From assembly GCA_024653215.1 (NCBI GenBank), contig JANLFU010000007.1:1-64000 (forward strand): a DNA stretch of 64,000 nt. The letters run 5' to 3'. Position 1 is the first letter of the stretch. Each line of letters begins with the position of its first letter. The stretch comes from Candidatus Saccharicenans sp. Its GTDB lineage: Bacteria > Acidobacteriota > Aminicenantia > Aminicenantales > Saccharicenantaceae. The notes beneath the pieces are model-generated. The model worked only from the letters and a program-made list of their open reading frames with translations. It searched no databases and had not been told where the DNA came from. This document shows, in pieces, positions 53,930-63,466 of the stretch. The position numbers were made by a program, and so were the translations under genes.

Positions 53930-56017
53930 ATGAACGGAACGTTGCAGAGAATGCGGAACATCGGGATCAGTGCCCACATTGATTCCGGCAAGACCACGCT
54001 CACCGAGCGCATACTCTATTACTGCAAAAAAATCCACCGCATCCACGAGGTCAAGGGCAAGGAAGGTGGCGGGGCCACCATGGACTACATGGAGCTGGAA
54101 CGGGAGCGCGGCATCACCATCACCTCGGCCACCACCAACGTCACCTGGAACGAACACTCCATCAACATCATCGATACCCCGGGTCACGTGGACTTCACCA
54201 TAGAGGTGGAGAGGTCGCTGCGCGTCCTGGACGGGGCCATCCTGGTCCTGTGCTCGGTTGGTGGGGTCCAGTCCCAGACTCTGACCGTGGACAAGCAGCT
54301 CAAGAGATATAACGTTCCGGCCATAGCTTTTGTCAACAAGCTCGACCGCATCGGGGCCAACCCCTTCAAGGTCAAAGACCAGATAAACGATAAGCTGGGC
54401 CGGCGGGCCGCCCTGCTCCAGGTTCCGGTCGGACTGGAAGATAAGTTCCAGGGACTGGTGGACCTGATCAGGATGAAGGCCTACTACTTTGACGGGCCCA
54501 ACGGCGAGCTGGTCAGGGAGGAAGAAATCCCGCCCGAGCTGGAAGACCTGGCCTGGCAGTACCGGGAAGAACTCCTGGACGCCGTGTCTCTGTTTTCAGA
54601 CGAGGTTACCGAGGCCATCCTGGAAGACCGGGTAACCGAAGAGATGCTTCTCCGGGCCATCAGGAAAGGCACCATCAGCCGGGAATTTACCCCGGTGCTG
54701 ATGGGCTCGGCCTACCGCAACAAGGGCGTTCAGCTCCTGCTCGACGCCGTGGTCAATTACCTGCCCGACCCGTCGGAAGTGGAAAATATCGCCCTGGACC
54801 TCGACCGGGAAGAAAAGCCGGTCATCCTGAAAGCCGACCCCACCCTGCCCTGCGTCTCCTATGCCTTCAAGCTGGAAGAAGGGCCTTATGGCCAGCTGAC
54901 CTACATCAGGATTTACCAGGGCAGCCTGAGAAAGGGCGACGAGCTCTACAACACCAGGTCCAAGCAGAAGTTCAAGGTGGGACGGGTGGTCAGGATGCAT
55001 GCCGATCACATGGAAGACATTGAAGGGGCGGTGGCCGGCGATATCGCTGCCCTGTTCGGAGTGGACTGCGCCTCCGGCGACACCATCTGTTCGCCCGGGC
55101 TCAATTACGCCATGACCTCCATCTACGTTCCCGAACCGGTCATTTCCCTGGCCATAGAAGCCAGCGACAAGCTCTCGGCCGACCGCCTGGCCAAGGCCCT
55201 AAACCGCTTCACCAAGGAAGACCCCACCTTCCGGGTCTACATCGACCCGGAGTCCAAGCAGACCATCATCCAGGGCATGGGAGAACTTCACCTGGATGTC
55301 TACGTGGAGAGGATGAAGCGGGAATACCGGGTGGAAGTGGTGACCGGCCGGCCCCAGGTGGCTTACCGTGAAGCCATCACCGCCCGGGCTGATTTCGATT
55401 ACACCCACAAGAAGCAAACGGGTGGAGCCGGCCAGTTCGGCCGGGTCATCGGTTACATAGAACCCTTCGACGGCCAGTATGAATTCGTCAACGAAGTCAA
55501 GGGTGGGCACATACCGCGGGAATTCATCCCCTCCTGCGACAAGGGCTTCCAGGCCATGCTGAAAAAGGGGCAGCTGATAGGCAGTCCGATTATCGGGCTG
55601 AGGGTGGTCCTGACCGACGGTCAGTTCCACCCGGTTGATTCCTCCGACATCGCTTTCCAGATGGCCGCCCAGGGCGCTTTCAAGCAGGCCTACAAGAAGG
55701 CCAGGCCCCAGATCCTGGAGCCCATCATGAAGGTGGTGGTGGAGACACCGTCGGAGTTCTCCGGAAACGTCTTCGGCAGCCTGAACCAGCGCCGGGGCAT
55801 AATCGTCAGCTCCATCGAGGACGGCAGTTACTCCAGGATAGAAGCCGAAGTACCGCTCAGCGAAATGTTTGGTTATTCCACCATCCTGCGGTCGATGACC
55901 CAGGGCAAGGCCGAGTTCACCATGGAATTCTTAAAATACAGCCGGCTGCCGGCCTCGCTGGCCGAGCAACTGATGGAAGAGCACCGGCAGAAGCTGGAAG
56001 CCGGGGACAGGAAATAG
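53930..56017 (+). CDS. Elongation factor G, spd/mitochondrial EF-G1 type
   Basis: 695 residues from the ATG at 53930; an in-frame GTG at 53918 gives an alternative. G motifs: G1 [18 protein letters not shown]3 DTPGHVDF, G4 NKLD, and full domains II-V ([15 protein letters not shown] [14 protein letters not shown]). The HIDSGKTT form, rather than HVDAGKTT, and the absence of neighbouring rpsL, rpsG and tuf, fit the spdEFG1 branch shared by spirochaetes, planctomycetes and mitochondria. Catalyses ribosome translocation. A P-loop gene follows after 17 bases. Confidence 0.93.
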   Translation: MNGTLQRMRNIGISAHIDSGKTTLTERILYYCKKIHRIHEVKGKEGGGATMDYMELERERGITITSATTNVTWNEHSINIIDTPGHVDFTIEVERSLRVLDGAILVLCSVGGVQSQTLTVDKQLKRYNVPAIAFVNKLDRIGANPFKVKDQINDKLGRRAALLQVPVGLEDKFQGLVDLIRMKAYYFDGPNGELVREEEIPPELEDLAWQYREELLDAVSLFSDEVTEAILEDRVTEEMLLRAIRKGTISREFTPVLMGSAYRNKGVQLLLDAVVNYLPDPSEVENIALDLDREEKPVILKADPTLPCVSYAFKLEEGPYGQLTYIRIYQGSLRKGDELYNTRSKQKFKVGRVVRMHADHMEDIEGAVAGDIAALFGVDCASGDTICSPGLNYAMTSIYVPEPVISLAIEASDKLSADRLAKALNRFTKEDPTFRVYIDPESKQTIIQGMGELHLDVYVERMKREYRVEVVTGRPQVAYREAITARADFDYTHKKQTGGAGQFGRVIGYIEPFDGQYEFVNEVKGGHIPREFIPSCDKGFQAMLKKGQLIGSPIIGLRVVLTDGQFHPVDSSDIAFQMAAQGAFKQAYKKARPQILEPIMKVVVETPSEFSGNVFGSLNQRRGIIVSSIEDGSYSRIEAEVPLSEMFGYSTILRSMTQGKAEFTMEFLKYSRLPASLAEQLMEEHRQKLEAGDRK

Positions 56018-56034
56018 AGGGCACAGGAGAAAAA

Positions 56035-56739
56035 ATGGTCAAAAAAATTCTATCCGCCAGGAGCCCGATCAAGACACTGGAAAAAAACCTCAGGGGCGGG
56101 TTCGGCCCCGGACACCTGGGAGTCTTCGCCTCGAGAAAAGGCGTGGGCAAAACCGCCTGCCTGGTGCAGATCGCCCTGGACCGGCTGTTTGAAGACAAGC
56201 CGGTTATTCACGTCTCCTATGCCAGCCGGGTCGATTACATAATCAGCTGGTACGAAGAACTCTTCAGGAAGCTGGCCAGCCGGGAAAACCTGAAGTCGGA
56301 GATGGAAGTCCATGACCGGGTGGTGCGGAACCGGGTTATCCTGAATTTCCGGCAGGAAGGCATGAAGACCGAACAGGTCTTAAAGAGCATGGAAGCCCTG
56401 CTCGGGCCCGGCAACTTTGCCGCCCGGACCATCATCGTCGACGGCTTTAATTTTTACCTGCCCTGTGCCGAAGACCTGGCCCAGTTCAAGAAATTCGCCG
56501 TCGACCGGCAGCTCGAGTTCTGGTTCAGCTGTTCGCTCAAGGGCGAGGACCCGCTCTTTGACGACCAGGGCCTGCCCTTCGTCCTGAAGGATTACCTGTC
56601 TTCCCTCGACATAATTATCACCCTGGAACACGACAACGGCCGGGTCAGGTTGAACCTGGTCAAAGACCACGACCAGATTTCCAGCAAAAAGCTAAGGCTG
56701 GAGCTCGACCCCCAGACCCTCCTCCTGACCAGAATCTGA
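56035..56739 (+). CDS. RecA-fold P-loop ATPase, downstream partner of EF-G
   Basis: 234 residues. Walker A variant ASRKGVGKTACL (about 38-49) of the KaiC/DnaB-like RecA fold, Walker B TIIVDGF (about 142-148). Further strand WFSCSLKG resembles the RecA core's sensor strand. Not a known family to me. It is 17 bases downstream of the EF-G stop with an SD (CAGGAGA), so they share an operon. A role linked to translation is inference only. Confidence 0.7.
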   Translation: MVKKILSARSPIKTLEKNLRGGFGPGHLGVFASRKGVGKTACLVQIALDRLFEDKPVIHVSYASRVDYIISWYEELFRKLASRENLKSEMEVHDRVVRNRVILNFRQEGMKTEQVLKSMEALLGPGNFAARTIIVDGFNFYLPCAEDLAQFKKFAVDRQLEFWFSCSLKGEDPLFDDQGLPFVLKDYLSSLDIIITLEHDNGRVRLNLVKDHDQISSKKLRLELDPQTLLLTRI

Positions 56740-56910
56740 GTGTCACCGGCGGCACATTCCTGGACTGCCTCGCCCGGTACATCCATCAGAAATCACCGGT
56801 CAGTCATCGCAAATTGGGCAAATTGGAAATCATCAACAGGAACTTAAGCGCGGCTTCGAAAAAGAAAACCACAGGCCCGCTCTTCCCACCCCGGTTATCT
56901 CTCGGTCTTC

Positions 56911-56939
56911 TTGACCTTTCTCCTTTCCCCGAATATCAT
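56911..56939 (+). promoter_or_regulatory. Promoter of the M16 peptidase pair
   Basis: TTGACC (56911-56916), 17-base spacer, TATCAT (56934-56939); ATG at 57018 after a strong SD (CGGAGGTGG). Confidence 0.55.
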
Positions 56940-57017
56940 AGCCTTGGCTGATATTCTTTAATTGAAACTTATGACACCGCTGTCGGTCATCATAAATCAT
57001 CGTCCGGAGGTGGTTAC

Positions 57018-58340
57018 ATGCCAAGGAAACTCTTCCTTTTTATTCTCGGGATCGTGGTCATGACTGCCGTCCTGCAGGCCTCCTTTACCAAAAAGGATAT
57101 AAAGGTCCACCAGCTGGCCAACGGCCTCAAGATTATCTTCTTTGAAGACCACAAGATTCCCAGCATTTCCTACTATACTTTTTTCAGGGTCGGTTCGCGC
57201 AACGAGCGCCCCGGCCTGACCGGCGTCTCTCACTTCATCGAACACATGATGTTTAACGGTACCAAGAAGTTCGGGCCGGGCGAGTTCGACCGGGTCATGG
57301 AATTTTACGGTGGGGCCAATAACGCCTACACCAGCGATGATATGACCGCCTACACCGACTGGTTCCCGCCCCATGCCCTGGAAAAGATGGTTGAGATGGA
57401 AGCCGACCGGATGCAGGGGCTGATCTTCGACCCCGAGGTCTTTGAATCCGAACGGGGGGTGATAGCCTCTGAAAGGCGGATGGGTGTGGAGAACAACAAC
57501 GAAGCCATCCTCCAGGAAAACGTCCGGGCCACGGCCATCATGGCCCATCCCTACCACTGGGATGTCATTGGCTGGATGAGCGACATCCTGAGCTGGCGGC
57601 GGGACGAGGTCATCGAGTACTACCGCACCTACTATGCTCCCAACAACGCGGTGCTGGTGGTGGTCGGCGACTTTGACAGCCAGAAAACGCTGGAGCTGAT
57701 CAAGAAATACTATTCGGGCATACCGGCCCAGACCCCGCCACCTCCGGTTACCACCGAGGAACCTCCCCAGATGGGCCGCAAGGAAGTGGTCATAAAGAAG
57801 GAGGCCCAGACTCCGTCCTTCATGGTCGTTTACCATGCCCCCAGGTGCCAGGACCCGGACTTCTTCGTGCTATCCGTCCTGGAAAAACCACTGCTGAGCG
57901 GTGAAAGCAGCCGCCTTTACCGCCGGCTGGTTCGCGACGAGCAACTGGCCATCTCGGTCTACGGCGGGGTGGAAGAGAAAATCGACCCTTACCTCTTCAG
58001 CATCTCGGTCAAGCCGCGGCCGGGAGTGGACCTGGACAGGATTGAAAAAATCATCGACGAAGAGCTGAATAAGATAATAGAGCAGGGCATTACCGAGCAG
58101 GAATACCAGAAAGCCCTGAATATTGTCCGCAGCGATTTTTACTACAGCCTGCAGACCAACTCCGGCAAGGCCAACCTGCTGGGGGCCAGCGAGCTGCTGT
58201 TCGGAAGTTACGAGAATCTTTTTACCATCGTTGACCGCTATTCCCGGGTAAAACGCGAGGATATTCCCGTCGTGGCCAAAAAATATTTCCATGAACTCAA
58301 CAAAACCGTGGGCAAGCTTATCCCGCAAGGAGGGAACTGA
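57018..58340 (+). CDS. M16-family zinc peptidase, catalytic subunit
   Basis: 440 residues with signal peptide (about 3-21). The inverted zinc motif HFIEH (HxxEH) sits in TGVSHFIEHMMFNGT (about 75), with the downstream Glu in ESERGVIASERR. Cuts short peptides in the periplasm or outside. The next gene starts 2 bases after its stop and encodes the matching non-catalytic partner, an arrangement known from M16B heterodimers. Confidence 0.94.
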   Translation: MPRKLFLFILGIVVMTAVLQASFTKKDIKVHQLANGLKIIFFEDHKIPSISYYTFFRVGSRNERPGLTGVSHFIEHMMFNGTKKFGPGEFDRVMEFYGGANNAYTSDDMTAYTDWFPPHALEKMVEMEADRMQGLIFDPEVFESERGVIASERRMGVENNNEAILQENVRATAIMAHPYHWDVIGWMSDILSWRRDEVIEYYRTYYAPNNAVLVVVGDFDSQKTLELIKKYYSGIPAQTPPPPVTTEEPPQMGRKEVVIKKEAQTPSFMVVYHAPRCQDPDFFVLSVLEKPLLSGESSRLYRRLVRDEQLAISVYGGVEEKIDPYLFSISVKPRPGVDLDRIEKIIDEELNKIIEQGITEQEYQKALNIVRSDFYYSLQTNSGKANLLGASELLFGSYENLFTIVDRYSRVKREDIPVVAKKYFHELNKTVGKLIPQGGN

Positions 58341-58342
58341 CC

Positions 58343-59731
58343 ATGAAAAGAACGATTGCTCTGCTACTTTTTATAATAATTCTATATCCGGTGGTGACCA
58401 TGGCCTCTGAAAGACTGCCGAAACCAGAAAAACTGACCCTGAAAAACGGGCTGACCGTCTATTACCTGAAGAACCCCGAACTGCCTCTGGTGAGTTTCCG
58501 GGTGTTAATACCCGGGGCCGGCAGTGCCTTCGAACCCGAGGGCTACGACGGCCTGGCCAACCTGACCGCCACCCTGCTGCTCAAGGGAACCAGGACCATG
58601 ACCGCCGAACAGATCGCCGAAGCCCTGGACTTCATGGGGGCCAGGCTCAGGGTATCTGATGCCGAGGAGTACGCGGTGGCCTACGGAGAATCGCTGGCCG
58701 AGCACCTGCCGCGTCTGCTGCAGATTGCCGCCGACTGCCTCGCCTCCCCGGCTTTCAAAGAAGACGAGTACAAGAAGGAGCTGTCCAGGAAAGCAGACAC
58801 CCTCAAGTCCCTGAAAGACAATCCGGGTTCGGCCCTGCGCCTCTATTTCAGGAAAGCTTACTTTGGTGACCATCCTTTTGGCCACCTGTCCTCGGGCACC
58901 GAGTCTTCGCTCAAAAAGATGTCACTCGAGGAAATAAAGAAATTCTTCGCGGCCCGCTACCGGCCGGACCTGGCCATCATGGCCGTGGTTGGAGATATCG
59001 ACCGAAAGCCCCTGCTTGACCTGCTGAACAAGACCGTTGGTAAGTGGCCGAAACCGGCCACACCTCCGCCGGCCCTGACCATTCCTCCCGTCCCCGCTCC
59101 CCGGGGCCAGAAATTACTCTTTATCGATAAGCCCGACGCCACCCAGAGCTATTTTTCACTGGGCGCCATCGGCTTCCCGGTTAAGGATGCCATCGCCGCC
59201 CGGGCCAGCCTGATGAATACCCTCTGGGGCGGGAGGTTCACTTCCTGGCTGAACACCGAGCTGCGTATCAAGCGCGGCCTGACCTACGGGGCCAGCAGCG
59301 GTTTCCAGTCCTGGAAGGAAGGCGGAATCTTCACCGCTTCTTCCTACACCAAGAACGACAAGATCGGCGAGATGCTGGACATAACCTTCGACCTTCTGAA
59401 AAAAGCCCGGGAACAGGGCTTCAGCGAGGAAGAAGCTGAGAGTGCCCGGAACTACCTCCTGGGACAGTTCCCGCAGACCCTGGAAACCAACAGCAGCAAG
59501 GCCAACGCCTACCTCCGCGTCGTTTACTATGGCCTGGGTTTTGATTATTACGACAAGTACCTTGACGAAATAAATACGATAAAAGCCGCGGACCTGAAGG
59601 CGGCCGCGGTCAAGCTGCTCCCGGAGAAGGACTTCGTGCTGGTGGTCGTGGGTAAAGGCGAGGAAGTCCGCCAGATTCTAAGCAAGTACGGCCAGTTCCA
59701 GGAGAAGAAAATCACCGACCCGGATTTTTAA
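58343..59731 (+). CDS. M16-family peptidase-like protein, non-catalytic subunit
   Basis: 462 residues, signal peptide about 3-20. Same fold as its neighbour, but where HxxEH should be it reads YDGLANLTATLLLKGT, so zinc and catalytic residues are lost. It keeps LLNKTVGKWP and the RxxY-like RIKRGLTYGASSG motif near 300, which in M16 partners helps hold substrate. Likely the second half of a clam-shaped heterodimer with the previous protein. SD AAGGAGGG precedes the ATG. Confidence 0.93.
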   Translation: MKRTIALLLFIIILYPVVTMASERLPKPEKLTLKNGLTVYYLKNPELPLVSFRVLIPGAGSAFEPEGYDGLANLTATLLLKGTRTMTAEQIAEALDFMGARLRVSDAEEYAVAYGESLAEHLPRLLQIAADCLASPAFKEDEYKKELSRKADTLKSLKDNPGSALRLYFRKAYFGDHPFGHLSSGTESSLKKMSLEEIKKFFAARYRPDLAIMAVVGDIDRKPLLDLLNKTVGKWPKPATPPPALTIPPVPAPRGQKLLFIDKPDATQSYFSLGAIGFPVKDAIAARASLMNTLWGGRFTSWLNTELRIKRGLTYGASSGFQSWKEGGIFTASSYTKNDKIGEMLDITFDLLKKAREQGFSEEEAESARNYLLGQFPQTLETNSSKANAYLRVVYYGLGFDYYDKYLDEINTIKAADLKAAAVKLLPEKDFVLVVVGKGEEVRQILSKYGQFQEKKITDPDF

Positions 59732-60003
59732 GATTTAAATCCGGACGGCACAAGCTAACCCGTTTCTGGCTCTCGATGAAGAGGGGCGGCTTTCTGCCAC
59801 CAGAAACAAGAGAGCTGCACATCAAAATCTGAACTCTCCTCATGCGGTCTTTTTACAAGAGCTGGATGAACCAGGATAACACTGTCAGATTATTTTTCTG
59901 CGGGATTTTAAAATCGAGGCAACGCATCGTCGAGCTTAATCAACGGAATTTCTAATTTAGTTATTGCCCCGGCCAGCCATAAAACTTCAAGGCTCAAACT
60001 GAG

Positions 60004-61233
60004 CTACTTGAAGATGTTCAGAAAGAGGGTGATGATCAGGGCATTGGTGAAGTCGATAAAAAAGGCCCCGACCATCGGCACCACCAGGAAGGCCCGAGGA
60101 GCCCGGCCGTAGCGTTCGACGATGGCCTTCATGTTGGCCATGGCATTGGCCGTGGTACCCAGGGCAAAACCGCAGTAGCCGGCGCTCATGACCGCAGCCT
60201 CGTAATCTTTGCCCATCAGCCGGAAGACCGCCACGGCGGCCAGGGCCACCAGGATTACCTGGGCCAGGAGAATCACCAGCATCGGCAGAAATAGCCCGGC
60301 CAGTTCCCACAGTTTCAGGGTCATCAGGGCAATTACCAGGAAAAGGTTCAGGGCCACGTGGCCCAGGTCATCAAGTACTCTCTGGTCAAGATCCAGCCAG
60401 CCGGTCAGGTCGTCAAAGTTCCTGATGATGGCGGCCACGAACATGGCCCCGATGTAGGCCGGAAGGGTTATGCCCAGGCTGGCGAACCACTTGCTCACCC
60501 AGGAGCCCACCCACATAGCCACCAGGATGATGACCACGCTCTTGAGAAGAACAAAGGAACTTTTTTCTTCATCAGCAGCCACCCCGGCCGGCTTCTTGGT
60601 GAGAAGCTCCTCAACCACCTGTTCGGCCTCAATTTCCGGAACTTCGAGACCTTTTATCCTGGCTTTTTTCAGCCTGTTCTTTTCAATGAGGAAAGTACCA
60701 ACCGGCCCGCCGAGCAGTCCACCTGAAATGATCCCGAAAATGGCCGCAGCCACCGCAGCCGTGGTGGCCGCCGATACCCCGGCCTGTTCAAAGACCGGTC
60801 CAAAGGCCAGGGCCGTGGCCGGACCGCCGGTCTGGGTGACCGAGCCGCAGATGACTCCCAGCAGCGGGTTCAGGCCGAAGGGCAGGGCCAGGACTATTCC
60901 CAGGATATTCTGGAAAACGACCATAATCGTGGCCACCAGGAAGAAAAGCAAGACCTGCGGGCCCCCGACCTTAAGCAGCGACAGGCTGGCGGCAAAACCG
61001 ATGGTGGTAAAAAAGGCAATCATCAGCGGGTCGCGCAGGGTGGTGTCAAATTGAACGGGGGTAACCTGGTAATGATGGAAAACCAGCATCACCAGGGAGA
61101 CCAGCAGGCCGCCGACGACCGGAGCCGGGATGTTGAAACGGTCGAATACTTTTATCCAGCGCCTCAGACCGTACCCGGCAAACAGCACCAGCCCGGCAAA
61201 AGCCACCGTCTGTATCAGGTCCAGCTTCAGCAA
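60004..61233 (-). CDS. gltS: Sodium/glutamate symporter GltS
   Basis: 409 residues, about 10 TM helices. GltS features: YGLRRWIKVFDRFNIPAPVVGGLLVSL at the start, GVICGSVTQTGGPATALAFGP (signature) in the middle, AGYCGFALGTTANAMANMKAI, then VPMVGAFFIDFTNALIITLF at the end. Na+-driven glutamate uptake. The start is a TTG (61233) with SD AAAGGAA; no ATG fits. Confidence 0.95.
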   Translation of the reverse strand: MLKLDLIQTVAFAGLVLFAGYGLRRWIKVFDRFNIPAPVVGGLLVSLVMLVFHHYQVTPVQFDTTLRDPLMIAFFTTIGFAASLSLLKVGGPQVLLFFLVATIMVVFQNILGIVLALPFGLNPLLGVICGSVTQTGGPATALAFGPVFEQAGVSAATTAAVAAAIFGIISGGLLGGPVGTFLIEKNRLKKARIKGLEVPEIEAEQVVEELLTKKPAGVAADEEKSSFVLLKSVVIILVAMWVGSWVSKWFASLGITLPAYIGAMFVAAIIRNFDDLTGWLDLDQRVLDDLGHVALNLFLVIALMTLKLWELAGLFLPMLVILLAQVILVALAAVAVFRLMGKDYEAAVMSAGYCGFALGTTANAMANMKAIVERYGRAPRAFLVVPMVGAFFIDFTNALIITLFLNIFK

Positions 61234-61528
61234 CAGTTTTCCTTTCTAATTGTTTAGATTTACCATTTTTTATCCGGACACTCAACCGCTTTTTGCTGAT
61301 CCAACAAAAAAGTAGTTCTCCCCAACAACACAGGAATAACGATGGCTGGAAATCAGGTTAATATTTCCTGTCATGATTAAAAATAGAAATGGACAAATCA
61401 AATATTCATGAACAAGATTTCAGATACCGGCCTTGGCCCGACTAGATTAATTCTGTTTTTTTTAATCGCGCCGCCGATTATACAGGCAATTGGCTCGGCC
61501 TGCTCAGTAGCCGGCCAGCCGGGCTTTT

Positions 61529-62038
61529 TCAGGCTCTTTTCCTGGCAGCCACTTTTTCCAGCAGGCGCTGGCGGGTATAGGGAATGAGCCCGCCGGCGTC
61601 AATTATGGCCTGCCTGGCCTTGGGCAGCGGCTCAACCTTAAATTCCTTACCAGAGGTCCGGTTGATTATCTTGTCCGGCAGGATTTCCAGCTCATCGCCT
61701 TCTTCGGCTGCAATTTCCGGGCAGACCACCAGCCGCAGGCCGAGGTTGATGGCATTCTGCAGGAAGATCCGGGCAAAGTTCCTGGCCACGATCACCAGCT
61801 CGTGTCCCTTCAGGGTGGAGGCCGCCTGTTCCCGGGATGAACCGCAGCCAAAATTCTTGCCGGCCACCACCACCGAGCCTGGCGGCACCTGGCCGCTCTT
61901 CAGCCTGGCGTTAAATTCGGGAAAGTCGGCAAAGGCATACTGGGGGGTTTCGGTCGGCAGCACTGTGGCCATGAAGCGCCCCGGGTAAATGATGTCCGTG
62001 GAAATATCATCGCCAAGTTTTAAGACCACTCTGGCCAT
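61529..62038 (-). CDS. leuD: 3-isopropylmalate dehydratase small subunit (aconitase-family, LeuD-like)
   Basis: 169 residues of the aconitase swivel domain: GDDISTDIIYPGRFM, GKNFGCGSSREQAASTLKG. With the large subunit it hydrates or dehydrates a dicarboxylate. SD AGGAGG lies 3' of the large-subunit stop, so it is one operon. The name is by homology: HacB and DmdB are close relatives. Confidence 0.88.
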   Translation of the reverse strand: MARVVLKLGDDISTDIIYPGRFMATVLPTETPQYAFADFPEFNARLKSGQVPPGSVVVAGKNFGCGSSREQAASTLKGHELVIVARNFARIFLQNAINLGLRLVVCPEIAAEEGDELEILPDKIINRTSGKEFKVEPLPKARQAIIDAGGLIPYTRQRLLEKVAARKRA

Positions 62039-62039
62039 G

Positions 62040-63332
62040 TTATTTGCCTCCTTTCCTGGGATCAGTGATATATCCGGTTAGAGCGCTGGCCGCAGCCACG
62101 GCCGGCGAGCAGAGGTAAACATCTGCCTTGGGATTACCCATCCGGCCCTTGAAATTGCGGTTGGTGGTGGACAGGGCCACTTCACCGTCGCCCAGGGCTC
62201 CCTGGTGGACCCCCAGGCAGCAGCCGCAGCCCGGGTTCATGACGACTGCCCCGGCCCTGACCAGGTCGGCAATGTAGCCCAGCTTCAGGGCCTGCTGGTA
62301 GATGCGAAAGGAAGCCGGGAAGACCAGCATCCTGACGCCCCTGGCTATTTTCTTTCCTTTAAGGATTCTGGCGGCTACCGCCAGGTCATCCAGCCGGCCG
62401 TTGGTGCAGGAACCGATGACAATCTGGTCCACTTTGACCTTGCCCACCCGGCCGACCGGCTTAACATTATCCACCGTGTGCGGACAGGCCACCATCGGCT
62501 CCAGCCTGGAAACATCTATTTCCACGACTTTTTCATATTCGGCATCGGGGTCTGGTCCAAAAATTTCAATTTTACCTTTGACCCTGGCCTCTTCCTTGAG
62601 GTAACGCAGGGTTTCTTTATCGGGTGGCACTATTCCGGAAGTGGCCCCGGCTTCGACCGACATGTTGCAGACAGTCAACCGGCCGGAAGTATCCATGTGC
62701 TCGATGGCCGGGCCATGGTATTCCAGCACCTTGAAATTGGCCCCCTCGGCCGTGATCAGCCCGATGAGGTACAGGATGAAATCCTTGGGCAGAACGTGGC
62801 GCGGAAACCGGCCCCTGGCCACCACCTTGATGGTTCCGGGGACTTCCACGTTGAGCACCTGTCCCAGGGCCCAGACCGAGGCCATCTCCGTGGCCCCGAT
62901 GCCGAAACTGAAGGCACCCAGGGCCCCGTGGGAAGTGGTGTGGCTGTCGGTACCCACCACCACCGTCCCCGGCAGGACGTAACCGCTCTCCGGCAGAATC
63001 TGGTGGCAGATACCGCCCTCATCACCCCGGATGTCGTGAAATTTCTTTATCTTCTGGGCAGCCACGAATTCCCGGATTTTCTTCTGGTTGGTGGCCGTCT
63101 TGGAGCTCTCGGCCGGCACCCGGTGGTCCAGGATGATGGCGATCTTATCCGGGTCCCAGACCCGGGGCTTTAAACCCGTATCCTTATAGACTTCCAGAAA
63201 TTGATTGATGACCAGAGCCGCATTCTCGTGCGACATGGCCAGGCTGACCTTAGGCTCAACCACCTGGCCCGCCTTAACCTTCTTCTGGCCGGTAGCCCTG
63301 GCCAGAATCTTTTCCACCATGGTCAGGCCCAT
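62040..63332 (-). CDS. leuC: 3-isopropylmalate dehydratase large subunit (aconitase-family, LeuC-like)
   Basis: 430 residues with the aconitase cluster ligands: Cys in GSCTNGR, then the two Cys of NPGCGCCLG for the 4Fe-4S cluster, plus VVGTDSHTTSHGALGAFSFGIGATE. About 420 residues with a two-subunit layout is the LeuC/HacA/DmdA type. The lyase-family gene next door raises the possibility that the pair works on a substrate other than isopropylmalate. SD GGAGG before the ATG. Confidence 0.9.
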   Translation of the reverse strand: MGLTMVEKILARATGQKKVKAGQVVEPKVSLAMSHENAALVINQFLEVYKDTGLKPRVWDPDKIAIILDHRVPAESSKTATNQKKIREFVAAQKIKKFHDIRGDEGGICHQILPESGYVLPGTVVVGTDSHTTSHGALGAFSFGIGATEMASVWALGQVLNVEVPGTIKVVARGRFPRHVLPKDFILYLIGLITAEGANFKVLEYHGPAIEHMDTSGRLTVCNMSVEAGATSGIVPPDKETLRYLKEEARVKGKIEIFGPDPDAEYEKVVEIDVSRLEPMVACPHTVDNVKPVGRVGKVKVDQIVIGSCTNGRLDDLAVAARILKGKKIARGVRMLVFPASFRIYQQALKLGYIADLVRAGAVVMNPGCGCCLGVHQGALGDGEVALSTTNRNFKGRMGNPKADVYLCSPAVAAASALTGYITDPRKGGK

Positions 63333-63466
63333 CTTCTAACCTCCTTCCCGGCCGGAGGCCGGGTTGATTAATTTCTCAAGTCCTCAATCTTTGAATATGA
63401 CCTTCAGTTCCGCTTTCTATAAATATGATATTAATTTGCCACCCTTATTATCACCGAACCGGAATT

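Noticed and set aside
59762..59807. Inverted repeat GTTTCTGG/CCAGAAAC downstream of the M16 pair as a terminator
   Set aside because: Loop of about 30 bases and no T run after the arm; not a convincing terminator.
62205..63173. 322-residue plus-strand ORF inside leuC
   Set aside because: Shadow of the leuC gene, which has all cluster ligands on the minus strand.
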